Below are positions 1 through 8,329 of a stretch of DNA of 64,000 nucleotides, piece by piece. Made by a program: the position numbers and the translations under genes. A model generated the notes under the pieces. The model did no database searches. It saw only the letters and a list, made by a program, of their open reading frames with translations, and had not been told where the DNA came from. Numbering within the stretch: the first letter of the stretch is position 1; every line of letters starts with the position of its first letter. The stretch comes from Streptomyces sp. ISL-100 (GTDB taxonomy: Bacteria > Actinomycetota > Actinomycetes > Streptomycetales > Streptomycetaceae), in contig NZ_JAGGOK010000094.1 of assembly GCF_018614615.1 (NCBI RefSeq), positions 1-64,000 on the forward strand, given 5' to 3'.

Positions 1-221
1 CAGCCGGGAGAGCACTTCAATTCGACTTCACCGAGCGGGCGCCGGGGCCGCTGATCAAGACGTCGCCGGACCTGATCGACGCGATCAGGAACATCGACTC
101 GGTGTCGGCTGAGTACAAGGAGAAGTACGAGCGGTTCGTGGAGGACTTCTGCGAGCCTTCGGACGGGCGCGCCGCCGAGCGTGTCGTGGACCGGATGCTG
201 GAGATCGCGGCGGGGGAGTGA
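1..221 (+). CDS. TagF-like CDP-glycerol glycerophosphotransferase, C-terminal fragment (cut by window edge)
   Basis: The frame that opens at base 3 runs without a stop to TGA at 219-221 and gives about 72 residues. The segment has the PGP turn and the end helix with ERFVEDFCEPSDGRAAERV, which matches the C-terminus of CDP-glycerol:polyglycerophosphate glycerophosphotransferases (TagF/TarF/TarL). These enzymes polymerise teichoic-acid-like polyol phosphate chains at the inner face of the membrane. The upstream part lies outside the window, so catalytic histidines cannot be checked. The location is consistent with the related wall-polymer genes at 2963-8141, on the other side of rplU-rpmA-obg. 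Confidence 0.7.
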   Translation, partial: AGRALQFDFTERAPGPLIKTSPDLIDAIRNIDSVSAEYKEKYERFVEDFCEPSDGRAAERVVDRMLEIAAGE

Positions 222-272
222 GTGGGGGAGCGACCGCGGGAGTGACCGTGAGAGTGACGCGCGGACCCCGGT

Positions 273-301
273 TTGACCCTCCCTGCGGGGGCCCGTACTC
301 T
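273..301 (+). promoter_or_regulatory. Probable vegetative promoter of rplU-rpmA
   Basis: TTGACC (273-278) and TACTCT (296-301) are separated by exactly 17 bp, a good match to the housekeeping sigma-factor (HrdB type) consensus. Transcription would begin near 308 and leave a leader of about 160 nt before rplU. The leader is GC-rich with inverted-repeat potential. It may carry autogenous control by the ribosomal protein, but I did not recognise a known leader motif. Confidence 0.55.
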
Positions 302-467
302 TGACCGTCGGCGTGTTTTTGTGCACGCCATCTCCTGAGCACCTCCCTTCCGGCACTCCTTCGGTGTGCTGTTAGAGGCCGCTCGTCCATTCGGATTCGT
401 CGCGGGCCCCGGCCCGTGCGAGCGGCTGGCATCAGGGGTCCCCGTCCCGAGCGAAAGAGAGATCAGC

Positions 468-788
468 GTGTACGCCATCGTGCGCAGCGGTGGTCGCCAG
501 CACAAGGTTGCTGTCGACGACATCGTTGAGGTTGACAAGATTCCCACGGCCAAGGTTGGCGACACGGTCGAGCTCTCGACCCTGCTCGTGGTCGACGGCG
601 ACTCCGTCACCAGCGACCCGTGGGTCCTGGCCGGCATCAAGGTCACCGCCGAGGTCGTGGACCACCACAAGGGTGCCAAGATCGACATCCTTCGGTACAA
701 GAACAAGACCGGCTACCGCCGTCGCCAGGGTCACCGCCAGCAGTACACGGCGATCAAGGTCACCGGTATCCCCACGGCTGCGAAGTAA
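468..788 (+). CDS. rplU: 50S ribosomal protein L21
   Basis: The 106-residue product from a GTG start begins MYAIVRSGGRQHKVAVDD, the typical L21 N-terminus. It ends with the RRRQGHRQQYTAIKVTGI segment that contacts 23S rRNA. L21 is an early-assembling protein of the large subunit. The GTG at 468 was chosen over longer openings because it starts exactly at the conserved YAIV motif and is preceded by a purine-rich GAAAGAGAGA. rpmA follows after 12 nt and obg is next, the classical L21-L27-Obg order. Confidence 0.96.
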   Translation: MYAIVRSGGRQHKVAVDDIVEVDKIPTAKVGDTVELSTLLVVDGDSVTSDPWVLAGIKVTAEVVDHHKGAKIDILRYKNKTGYRRRQGHRQQYTAIKVTGIPTAAK

Positions 789-800
789 AGGGACTGAGAC

Positions 801-1058
801 ATGGCACACAAGAAGGGCGCATCGTCCACTCGGAACGGTCGCGATTCCAATGCCCAGCGGCTCGGCGTGAAGCGCTTCGGCGGTCAGGCCGTCAACGCCG
901 GTGAGATCCTGGTCCGCCAGCGCGGCACCCACTTCCACCCGGGCTCGGGCGTCGGCCGTGGCGGCGACGACACGCTGTTCGCACTCGCCGCCGGTGCGGT
1001 GGAGTTCGGCACGCACCGTGGCCGCAAGGTTGTGAACATCGTTCCGATCGCCGAGTAA
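801..1058 (+). CDS. rpmA: 50S ribosomal protein L27
   Basis: The 85-residue product begins MAHKKGASSTRNGRDSNAQR and contains LGVKRFGGQ, both diagnostic of L27. The N-terminal tail of L27 reaches the peptidyl-transferase centre. There is no cleavable leader before AHKKG, unlike in Firmicutes. It is co-transcribed with rplU (12-nt gap) and ends 132 nt before obg. Confidence 0.97.
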   Translation: MAHKKGASSTRNGRDSNAQRLGVKRFGGQAVNAGEILVRQRGTHFHPGSGVGRGGDDTLFALAAGAVEFGTHRGRKVVNIVPIAE

Positions 1059-1190
1059 TTTCGGCCATCGTCGAGCGGTACGCACAGCACTTTCCGAGGG
1101 CGGACGCACTTTCCCGGGTAACGGGGAAGCGCGGCCGCCCTTGGCGTGTTACGTATGTAGACATTTCCGTATGTACTGGAGGACCCACCC

Positions 1191-2624
1191 ATGACCACCT
1201 TCGTGGACCGCGTCGAACTGCATGTCGCCGCGGGTAACGGAGGCCACGGCTGCGCCTCCGTACACCGTGAGAAGTTCAAGCCGCTCGGCGGCCCGGACGG
1301 CGGCAACGGCGGGCGAGGCGGCGACGTCACCCTCGTCGTCGACCAGTCCGTGACCACCCTGCTGGACTATCACCACAGCCCCCACCGCAAGGCCACCAAC
1401 GGCCAGCCCGGCGCGGGTGACAACCGCTCCGGCAAGGACGGCCAGGACCTGATCCTGCCCGTTCCCGACGGCACGGTCGTACTGGACAAGGACGGCAACG
1501 TCCTGGCCGACATGGTCGGCCACGGCACCACGTACGTCGCCGGTGAGGGCGGCCGCGGCGGCCTCGGCAACGCGGCGCTGGCCTCGGCCCGCCGCAAGGC
1601 GCCCGGTTTCGCGCTGCTCGGTGAGCCGGGCAAGGGCGGCGACATCGTCCTGGAGCTCAAGACCGTCGCCGACGTGGCGCTGGTCGGCTACCCGAGCGCC
1701 GGCAAGTCCTCGCTGATCTCGGTGCTGAGCGCGGCCAAGCCGAAGATCGCGGACTACCCGTTCACGACGCTCGTACCGAACCTCGGTGTCGTCACGGCGG
1801 GTTCGACCGTCTACACGATCGCGGACGTTCCCGGGCTGATCCCGGGGGCGAGCCAGGGTCGTGGCCTGGGCCTGGAGTTCCTGCGGCACGTCGAGCGCTG
1901 CTCGGTGCTCGTGCACGTACTGGACACGGCGACTCTTGAGTCCGACCGTGACCCGCTGACCGACCTCGACGTCATCGAGGAGGAGCTGGCGCAGTACGGC
2001 GGTCTGGGCGACCGGCCGCGTGTGGTGCTCCTCAACAAGATCGACATCCCGGACGGCAAGGAACTCGCGGAGATGATCCGCCCGGACCTGGAGGCGCGTG
2101 GTTACAGCGTCTACGAGGTGTCGGCGGTCGCGCACATCGGCCTCAAGGAGCTTTCCTTCGCGCTGGCCGAGGTCGTCTCCAAGGCGCGCGCGGCGAAGCC
2201 GAAGGAGGAGTCGACCCGGGTCGTCATCCGTCCGAAGGCCGTCGACGACGCAGGCTTCACGATCACCGAGGAAGACGGCGTCTACCACGTGCGCGGCGAG
2301 AAGCCGGAGCGCTGGGTGCGCCAGACCGACTTCAGCAACGACGAGGCCGTTGGCTACCTCGCGGACCGTCTCGCGCGCCTCGGCGTCGAGGACAAGCTGA
2401 TGAAGGCGGGTGCGCGTGCGGGTGACGCGGTGGCGATCGGTGCGGAGGACAACGCGGTTGTCTTCGACTGGGAGCCGACGGTGATGGCGGGGGCCGAGAT
2501 GCTTGGCCGCCGTGGTGAGGACCACCGCCTGGACGTCCCGCGGCCGGCGGCTACGCGGCGGCGGGACCGCGAGGCGGAGCGCGACGACTCGCAGCGCGAG
2601 TACGACGAGTTCAAGCCTTTCTAG
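1191..2624 (+). CDS. obg: Obg/CgtA family ribosome-associated GTPase
   Basis: The 477-residue protein has the glycine-rich Obg fold first (MTTFVDRVELHVAAGNGGHG, residues 1-20), then a TRAFAC GTPase domain with P-loop GYPSAGKSS from residue 166, G3 DVPGL and G4 NKID. It ends with an OCT domain of roughly 80 residues and an Arg/Asp-rich tail. Obg acts in late 50S assembly; in Streptomyces it has been linked to the onset of aerial growth. The ATG at 1191 follows GGAGG with normal spacing. Confidence 0.96.
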   Translation: MTTFVDRVELHVAAGNGGHGCASVHREKFKPLGGPDGGNGGRGGDVTLVVDQSVTTLLDYHHSPHRKATNGQPGAGDNRSGKDGQDLILPVPDGTVVLDKDGNVLADMVGHGTTYVAGEGGRGGLGNAALASARRKAPGFALLGEPGKGGDIVLELKTVADVALVGYPSAGKSSLISVLSAAKPKIADYPFTTLVPNLGVVTAGSTVYTIADVPGLIPGASQGRGLGLEFLRHVERCSVLVHVLDTATLESDRDPLTDLDVIEEELAQYGGLGDRPRVVLLNKIDIPDGKELAEMIRPDLEARGYSVYEVSAVAHIGLKELSFALAEVVSKARAAKPKEESTRVVIRPKAVDDAGFTITEEDGVYHVRGEKPERWVRQTDFSNDEAVGYLADRLARLGVEDKLMKAGARAGDAVAIGAEDNAVVFDWEPTVMAGAEMLGRRGEDHRLDVPRPAATRRRDREAERDDSQREYDEFKPF

Positions 2625-2647
2625 GGCTTGCGCGGGGCCCGGCGGGC

Positions 2648-2673
2648 GAGTGATGTCACCTGTGGCATCACTC
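2648..2673 (+). terminator. Hairpin downstream of obg
   Basis: GAGTGATG (2648-2655) pairs with CATCACTC (2666-2673) across a 10-nt loop. It lies 24 nt after the obg stop. There is no clear U-tract, as is common in Streptomyces terminators. Confidence 0.5.
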
Positions 2674-2678
2674 ACCCC

Positions 2679-2842
2679 GGGTGCCTGCGGCGCTGTTCCC
2701 CCACCCGCCCCTTCCCGCTGTGACACTTTGCGGCTCCGCCGCGTGAGGGGCTCCGCTCCGGACCCCGGTCCTCAAACGCCGGACGGGCTGGATACGCGCG
2801 CGCTCAGCGGCAAGGGACGGGGTAGGGGAAAGCGCCGCGCAC
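2679..2842. repeat. Intergenic palindromic repeat, family copy 1
   Basis: This stretch shares blocks with three other intergenic sites in the window (44122-44294, 50341-50473, 62736-62912). The shared blocks are a CCCGCCCCTTCCCG segment, a TTGCGGCTCCGCCGCGTGAGG hairpin-like segment and the AAACGCCGGACGGGCTGGAT segment. It is non-coding, lies in the 338-nt gap between obg and the next gene, and has partial inverted symmetry at its ends (GCGGCGCTGTTCCCC near 2685 against GGGGAAAGCGCCGC near 2826). Confidence 0.6.
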
Positions 2843-2962
2843 GCGTCGCCGGCGTACTCCGGGTTTCGTACAGGTGTCGGCAGAAGGACGTCCGCCTTGC
2901 GAGACGGTCACGGAGAGTGCGACCATCGCGTTGTCTCCCAGCCCCCGCAAGGTAGGTCGTCT

Positions 2963-4462
2963 GTGTCTGTGCAGCCCATAGCCAAGCCCCGAACCACAGC
3001 AGTCGTGCTCGCCGGTGGTACCGGTCAGCGTGTGGGTCTGTCGATCCCCAAGCAGCTGCTGAAGATCGCAGGCAAGGCGGTCATCGAGCACACGCTGTCG
3101 ATCTTCGAGCAGGCGGAAGGCATCGACGACATCATCGTTCTGATGGCGCCGGGCTACGTGCCCGACGTCGAGAAGATCGTCGCCAAGGCCGGCCTCACCA
3201 AGATCACCAAGGTCATCGAGGGCGGTACGACGCGCAACGAGACCACCGAGCGCGCCATCTCCGCGCTCGGTGAAGGTCTCGCCGAGGGCGAGGACCGCAA
3301 TGTCCTCTTCCACGACGCCGTGCGGCCCCTCCTGTCACAGCGCGTGATCCAGGACTGCGTCGACGCGCTCGACCGCTACGAGGCGGTCGACGTGGCCATC
3401 CCGTCCGCGGACACGATCATCGTGACGCGTACGCACGGCGGCGACGGCGAGTTCATCACCGAGGTCCCGGACCGGTCCCGGCTGCGCCGCGGCCAGACCC
3501 CGCAGGCCTTCAAGCTGAGCACCATCCGCAAGGCGTACGAAGTCGCCGCCGGTGACCCCAACTTCCAGGCCACCGACGACTGCTCGGTCGTGCTCAAGTA
3601 CCTGCCCGACGTGCCGATCTACGTCGTCGCGGGTGACGAGTACAACATGAAGGTGACGCAGCCGGTCGACGTCTTCATCGCCGACAAGCTGTTCCAGCTC
3701 GCCTCCACCGCCGCCCCGCAGCAGGCCGACGAGGCCGCGTACCGCGAGCTGCTGGCCGGCAAGACCCTGGTCGTCTTCGGTGGTTCGTACGGCATCGGCG
3801 CGGACATCGCGACCCTCGCCGAGAGTTACGGCGCCAAGGTGTACGCGCTGGGCCGCTCCACCACCGGTACGCATGTCGAGAACCCCGAGCACGTCGACGA
3901 CGCCCTGTCGAAGGCGTACGCGGAGACCGGCCGTATCGACTACGTGATCAACACGGCGGGCGTCCTGCGCATCGGCAAGCTGGCCGAGACGGACAACACG
4001 ACCATCCAGGAAGCGCTGAACGTCAACTACCTGGCTCCCGTGCAGATCGCCCGCGCCTCGCACAAGTACCTCGCCGAGACCAAGGGCCAGTTGCTGCTCT
4101 ACACCTCCAGCAGCTACACCCGCGGCCGCGCCGAGTACAGCCTCTACTCCTCCACGAAGGCCGCCATGGTGAACCTCACCCAGGCCCTCGCGGACGAGTG
4201 GGCGGGCGACGGCGTGCGCGTGAACTGCGTGAACCCGGAGCGCACGGCGACGCCGATGCGCACCAAGGCGTTCGGTGACGAGCCCGCGGGCTCGCTGCTG
4301 TCCTCCGAGGCCGTGGCGCGTACGTCGCTGGACGTGCTGCTCTCGGAGCTCACCGGTCACGTCATCGACGTACGGCAGGTGGACCCGACCCGTGGCGCGT
4401 CCGAGGCGTCGGGCTTCGAGCAGGCTCTTGCCGCCGTTCTGGACCGTCAGGAAGATGTGTAA
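2963..4462 (+). CDS. Fused IspD/TarI-type cytidylyltransferase and SDR reductase (probable CDP-ribitol synthesis)
   Basis: The 499-residue protein has two domains. The N-terminal half is an IspD/TarI nucleotidyltransferase with AVVLAGGTGQRVG near residue 15 and the PKQLLKIAGK lysine motif. The C-terminal half is a short-chain dehydrogenase with a Rossmann motif GGSYGIG at about residue 273 and a catalytic YSSTK (Tyr395, Lys399). The same fusion occurs in Haemophilus Acs1/Bcs1, which reduces ribulose-5-phosphate and activates ribitol-5-phosphate as CDP-ribitol. By inference this enzyme supplies CDP-ribitol, or another CDP-polyol, to the TagF-like enzyme that follows. It is not the MEP-pathway IspD alone. 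The GTG at 2963 follows AAGGTAGG; the GTG at 2969 is an alternative. Confidence 0.82.
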   Translation: MSVQPIAKPRTTAVVLAGGTGQRVGLSIPKQLLKIAGKAVIEHTLSIFEQAEGIDDIIVLMAPGYVPDVEKIVAKAGLTKITKVIEGGTTRNETTERAISALGEGLAEGEDRNVLFHDAVRPLLSQRVIQDCVDALDRYEAVDVAIPSADTIIVTRTHGGDGEFITEVPDRSRLRRGQTPQAFKLSTIRKAYEVAAGDPNFQATDDCSVVLKYLPDVPIYVVAGDEYNMKVTQPVDVFIADKLFQLASTAAPQQADEAAYRELLAGKTLVVFGGSYGIGADIATLAESYGAKVYALGRSTTGTHVENPEHVDDALSKAYAETGRIDYVINTAGVLRIGKLAETDNTTIQEALNVNYLAPVQIARASHKYLAETKGQLLLYTSSSYTRGRAEYSLYSSTKAAMVNLTQALADEWAGDGVRVNCVNPERTATPMRTKAFGDEPAGSLLSSEAVARTSLDVLLSELTGHVIDVRQVDPTRGASEASGFEQALAAVLDRQEDV

Positions 4463-4483
4463 TACTGCTTGACAATCCAAGAT

Positions 4484-4526
4484 TCGGGCCTCTGTAGTCG
4501 CCAAACAGCGATATACAGAGGCCCGA
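4484..4526. terminator. Perfect 13-bp stem hairpin after the cytidylyltransferase/SDR gene
   Basis: TCGGGCCTCTGTA (4484-4496) and TACAGAGGCCCGA (4514-4526) are exact inverted repeats with a 17-nt loop, 21 nt past the stop codon. It probably ends the upstream transcript. A consensus-like TTGACA at 4469-4474 sits just upstream, so the hairpin could instead overlap a promoter or act as an attenuator for the next gene. Confidence 0.55.
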
Positions 4527-4603
4527 CTTCGTGGAGCTGGGCTTCACATATTGGTTTCCCTTTGCACCGTAAATAACCGGCACCCCTCTGGAGCAGGTTC
4601 TTC

Positions 4604-6727
4604 GTGATTTCGACCGCCATCCGCCTGGCCCGCGTGGGCAGCGGGTCCGAACTGGCCGCCGCCGCCGTCATCGCACTGGGGTATCCGTGCATGATGCTGG
4701 CCGCACTGATCCCCAGCCTCTGGTTCTTCGCGGCCGCAGTCGCCGCGACGTACCTCGCGGATCAGCATCTGCACCAGCGCGGCAGCTACTTGATCAATCG
4801 CCTCGGCAAGGTCCGGGCCGGTCTCTCGATCCGCTTCCTGGTGCGCCAGCTGCTGCTGATCCTGCTGCTGGCCCGTATGCAGCTGGCCGAGCAGACGATC
4901 TTCTACGTGACGATCGCCTCTCTGCTGCTGTTCTACGCGCTCCAGGCGCCGCACGGCGCGCTCGTCACGCTGATCCGCCTGCGCCGCAAGATGCCGGTGG
5001 TGACCCGCAACATCGACCTCGGCAAGCTGCGCATCCCGGCGGCCCCGCCCAGGCGGCTGCTGAACCGGTCCGCCGAGAAGATGCTGCACCTCGACGTCTT
5101 CGCGGTCGCGGGCGTGCTGATCGCCGTCAAGTCCGGTGAGAACGCCTTCGGTTACGTGGGCCTCGCGCTCACCGTGGCACTGGCCGTCACCTACGTCGTG
5201 GTGCTGATGCCGTACGTGCGGCGCGGCCGCCGCGTCCCGACGACGGAGACGGTCCTGGAGGGCATCGACGAGTGGCTGCGCGACTACCGCCCGACCACGG
5301 TCCTGTACTTCTCCGGCTCCCGTGAGTCGGCGTACCAGGTCAACATGTGGCTGGAAACGATGAAGCAGCTCGACGGCAGGCCGCTGATCGTCCTGCGCGA
5401 GCGCCACATCGTGCCGCAGCTCGGCCCGACCTCGGTGCCGGTGATCTGCGTTCCGAGCGCCACGCACCTGATGAACATGGACCTGTCCACGGTGCGGGTC
5501 GCGCTCTACGCCGCCAACGTCGGCAAGAACATCCACATGTTGCGCATTCCCACCATGAAGCACGTCTTCATCGGCCACGGCGACAGCGACAAGGTCGCGA
5601 GCATCAACCCGTTCAGCAAGGTGTACGACGAGGTGTGGAGCGCCGGCCGGGCCGGCCGCGACCGCTACGCCCTCGCCGACGTCGGCGTCCGCGACGAGGA
5701 CATCGTCGAGGTGGGACGCCCGCAGTTGGCCCCGATCCAGACCTGGAGCGGTACGCCGAAGAATCCGGTCCCCACCGTCCTCTACGCCCCCACGTGGGAG
5801 GGCTGGGACGACAACCCGGGCAACACCTCGATCCTGTTGGCCGGCGAGAACATCGTCAGGCGCCTGCTGGAGGCCGAGAAGCCGGTCCGGGTGCTCTACA
5901 AGCCCCACCCCTTCACCGGGACGCGCAGCCCCAAGGCAAAGGCCGTGCACGCCCGTATCACCGCCATGGTGGAGTCGGCGGCCGCCGAGCGCGCCATCGA
6001 CCCCCGTTGGGCGCAGGACGCCACCGCGCTCCAGGCGGAGCAGGCCGCGGCGAAGGCCGAGCTGGCCCGCATCGAGGCGCGCCTCGGCGAGTTGGGCGCC
6101 AAGGGCAAGGGTGGCGCCAAGAACGGCAAGGACGAGGCTGAGATCTCGCGTGACGCGCTGCCCGATCCGGCGCGCGAGGCCGAGCTGGCGAAGCTCAGGG
6201 ACGAGTGGAACGCCGCGTACTGGCGCTCGTTCGGTTGGTGGGAGCACCGGGTCATCACCGGCGCGGAGCCGCGCCTGTACGACTGCTTCAACGAGTCGGA
6301 CGGCATGGTCTCCGACATCTCCAGCGTGGTGTCGGACTTCATCGCGAGCGGCAAGCCGTACGCTGTGACGGACTCCGCCGAGCTGGGCGTCGAGGAGTTC
6401 AAGCAGCAGAACACCGCCGTACGCGCCGCCGTGATCCTCAACAACGGCGCGGAGCAGCTCGACGAGCTGCTCGCCGCCATCACGGGCGGCGAGAGCGCCG
6501 ACGCGCTGGCCCAGGCGCGGCGCGAGCTGAAGGCATACCTTCTGGGTCCCGACGAGCCCGCGTCCATCGTGCAGTTCAACGACGCCGTACGGGCCCTGGC
6601 GGCCAAGTCCGAGGCCCGCAACCACGGGGTGGCGCAGCGCAGCGGCGTCGAGGTCGCCGTCACCGCGGCGGACCCGAGTGACTCGGCTCCGGAGTCGACC
6701 GGGCTCGACTCGACCGTGGCGGGCTGA
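4604..6727 (+). CDS. Membrane-anchored TagF-like CDP-polyol phosphotransferase
   Basis: The 707-residue protein starts at GTG 4604 behind GGAGCAGG. The first roughly 200 residues hold several hydrophobic segments (for example AALIPSLWFFAAAVAATYLA and LLLILLLARM). The rest is a CDP-glycerol glycerophosphotransferase domain. Expected catalytic histidines are present as GHGDSDK (His325) and YKPHP (His435), as is SDISSVVSDFIASGKP. A charged Ala/Glu/Lys-rich insertion of about 70 residues (466-533) interrupts the domain and is predicted to be helical. Soluble TagF enzymes lack the N-terminal membrane part. It probably polymerises or primes a polyol-phosphate wall polymer from the CDP-sugar alcohol made by the upstream fusion enzyme. 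Confidence 0.8.
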   Translation: MISTAIRLARVGSGSELAAAAVIALGYPCMMLAALIPSLWFFAAAVAATYLADQHLHQRGSYLINRLGKVRAGLSIRFLVRQLLLILLLARMQLAEQTIFYVTIASLLLFYALQAPHGALVTLIRLRRKMPVVTRNIDLGKLRIPAAPPRRLLNRSAEKMLHLDVFAVAGVLIAVKSGENAFGYVGLALTVALAVTYVVVLMPYVRRGRRVPTTETVLEGIDEWLRDYRPTTVLYFSGSRESAYQVNMWLETMKQLDGRPLIVLRERHIVPQLGPTSVPVICVPSATHLMNMDLSTVRVALYAANVGKNIHMLRIPTMKHVFIGHGDSDKVASINPFSKVYDEVWSAGRAGRDRYALADVGVRDEDIVEVGRPQLAPIQTWSGTPKNPVPTVLYAPTWEGWDDNPGNTSILLAGENIVRRLLEAEKPVRVLYKPHPFTGTRSPKAKAVHARITAMVESAAAERAIDPRWAQDATALQAEQAAAKAELARIEARLGELGAKGKGGAKNGKDEAEISRDALPDPAREAELAKLRDEWNAAYWRSFGWWEHRVITGAEPRLYDCFNESDGMVSDISSVVSDFIASGKPYAVTDSAELGVEEFKQQNTAVRAAVILNNGAEQLDELLAAITGGESADALAQARRELKAYLLGPDEPASIVQFNDAVRALAAKSEARNHGVAQRSGVEVAVTAADPSDSAPESTGLDSTVAG

Positions 6728-6769
6728 CCTCCGACACCTGGTCGATTCCCGGACAAAGGTCCAAAACCG

Positions 6770-6808
6770 GCTCGGTAGGGCGTCTTTCGAGACGTTCTGC
6801 CGGGCCGT
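6770..6808. terminator. Possible hairpin between TagF-like and GT2 genes
   Basis: GGCTCGGTAGGGCGTCT and AGACGTTCTGCCGGGCC form an imperfect stem around a TTCG tetraloop within the 157-nt gap. The UUCG-capped hairpin resembles a terminator. Pairing is not perfect. Confidence 0.4.
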
Positions 6809-6884
6809 TGGTGCGCGGTGTGGTGAGCGTCACGTGGAAAAGTAACGATGGTGAACAACCCCACCGATGTGCCGAGTGTCTTGG

Positions 6885-8141
6885 ATGTCGATGAACGAGA
6901 ATGAGACGGGTGTGGACGTAGCCGGTATTCCCGATGTGACAGTGATCATCGGGGCTTATGAGGCGATGCCGTACTTGATCCCCTGCTTGGAGTCGGTCGA
7001 AGCTCAGACGCTGGGCGCAGACCGCATTGAGATCGTGGCCGTCAACGACGGCTCGACCGACGGGACCGGAGAGTATCTCGACGAGTTCGCAGCCAGGACC
7101 AAGGTACCTACGCGCGTGGTCCACCAGGAGAATTCCGGTGGTCCCAGCAAGCCCCGCAACGTAGGGCTCGACATGGCGCGCGGCCGCTATGTCTTCTTTC
7201 TCGACGCCGACGACTACCTCGGTGACGAGGCGCTGGAGCGGATGGTCTCGATGGCCGACCGCAACGGCACGGACGTCGTGCTGGGCAAGATCGAGGGCAT
7301 TGGACGCGGTGCGCCCAAGTCCATGTTCGGCCGCACCCTCGAGCGTACGGACCTCTTCTCGTCCAACATCAAGTTCACGCTCAGCGCGGAGAAGCTCTTC
7401 AGGCGTGAGCTGTTGGAGAAGCACAGGATGCGCTTCGATCAGCAGCTGTATACAGGCGAGGACGCGCGTTTCACCCTTGAGGCATATGTGCGGAGTGCCG
7501 GGGTTTCCATCATCGCCGACTACGTCTGCCTGTACATCGTGCGCCGCGACGACGGCAAGCACATCACGCAGAGCGGCAGTTACGCGATGCGCTTCGAATC
7601 GGCGACGGCCCTGATGGACCTGATCGCCCAGTTCTTCCCGCCCGGCGAGAAGCGCGACGAGCTGATGATCCGTCCCTTCGTGATCACGCTGCTGCCGCAG
7701 TTCGACCACCGCTGGCTGAAGGCGAAGCCCGGCACGCGCCAGAACAAGATCGAGCTGGCGCAGCCGCTGACGGACAAGTACTGGACGCCGGGTGTGGCCC
7801 GCAGGCTGAAGGTGCCCGAGCGGCTGCGGATGCATTACGTCGCCGAGGGGCGGGCGGATCTCCTGGAGGACCACCTGAAGTTCCTCGACGCGAAGGAAGT
7901 GCCCGAGGTGATCCGCAAGGGCTCGTCGGGCCGGCCGTACCTCGCGTACCCGCACTTCGGGGACAAGAAGGCGGGCGTACCCGACGAGATGTTCGCGGTC
8001 ACGGTCGCGGAGTGGGTCGCAGGGGTGCGGGTGACCGCACCCAGGGGTTCGAGACCCAAGCCCTCCTTCGCGCGGCGCGTCGTGCGCAAGTTGCGCAGGA
8101 TGGCGCGCGGCGCGGTGGCGGGCGGCGCGGTCCGTTCCTGA
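6885..8141 (+). CDS. Family 2 glycosyltransferase, probable wall-polymer glycosylation
   Basis: The protein has a GT-A N-terminal domain: VTVIIGAYEAMPYLIPCLES, VNDGSTDGTGEYLDEF, an SGGPSKPRNVGLDMARGRY helix and the metal-binding FFLDADD. The C-terminal 150 residues are a distinct domain rich in basic residues at the end (FARRVVRKLRRMARG). The layout is similar to the teichoic-acid glycosyltransferases TarS and TarP. It lies directly behind the TagF-like gene, so decoration of the polyol-phosphate chain is the likely role; the donor sugar cannot be read from sequence. The start is uncertain: ATG codons occur at 6867, 6885 and 6891, none with a strong ribosome-binding site. Confidence 0.78.
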   Translation: MSMNENETGVDVAGIPDVTVIIGAYEAMPYLIPCLESVEAQTLGADRIEIVAVNDGSTDGTGEYLDEFAARTKVPTRVVHQENSGGPSKPRNVGLDMARGRYVFFLDADDYLGDEALERMVSMADRNGTDVVLGKIEGIGRGAPKSMFGRTLERTDLFSSNIKFTLSAEKLFRRELLEKHRMRFDQQLYTGEDARFTLEAYVRSAGVSIIADYVCLYIVRRDDGKHITQSGSYAMRFESATALMDLIAQFFPPGEKRDELMIRPFVITLLPQFDHRWLKAKPGTRQNKIELAQPLTDKYWTPGVARRLKVPERLRMHYVAEGRADLLEDHLKFLDAKEVPEVIRKGSSGRPYLAYPHFGDKKAGVPDEMFAVTVAEWVAGVRVTAPRGSRPKPSFARRVVRKLRRMARGAVAGGAVRS

Positions 8142-8329
8142 CAGAGGCGGCACCCGGCCGGAAGGCCGGGTGCCGCTCTGCACATCTCCACCGACGAGGT
8201 GTACGGCTCGCCGCTGAGGGGGCGTCAGCCGTCCAGCGGGCGGAATGCGGAGGCGGCGTCCGCAACAGCTCACGTACATTGCGAGGAGAATTGCGGGGAG
8301 AACCGGGCGAGCAAGAGTGGGGACTGTAC

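Noticed and set aside
2679..2842. Insertion sequence for the intergenic palindromes
   Set aside because: No transposase frame or target-site duplication is visible. The copies are short, non-coding and mosaic.
4544..6625. Very long open frame on the minus strand opposite the TagF-like gene (also similar ones opposite comEC, leuS and others)
   Set aside because: High-GC codon bias creates open antisense frames. The predicted products are Arg/Gly/Asp-rich low-complexity sequences, while the plus-strand product has clear catalytic motifs.
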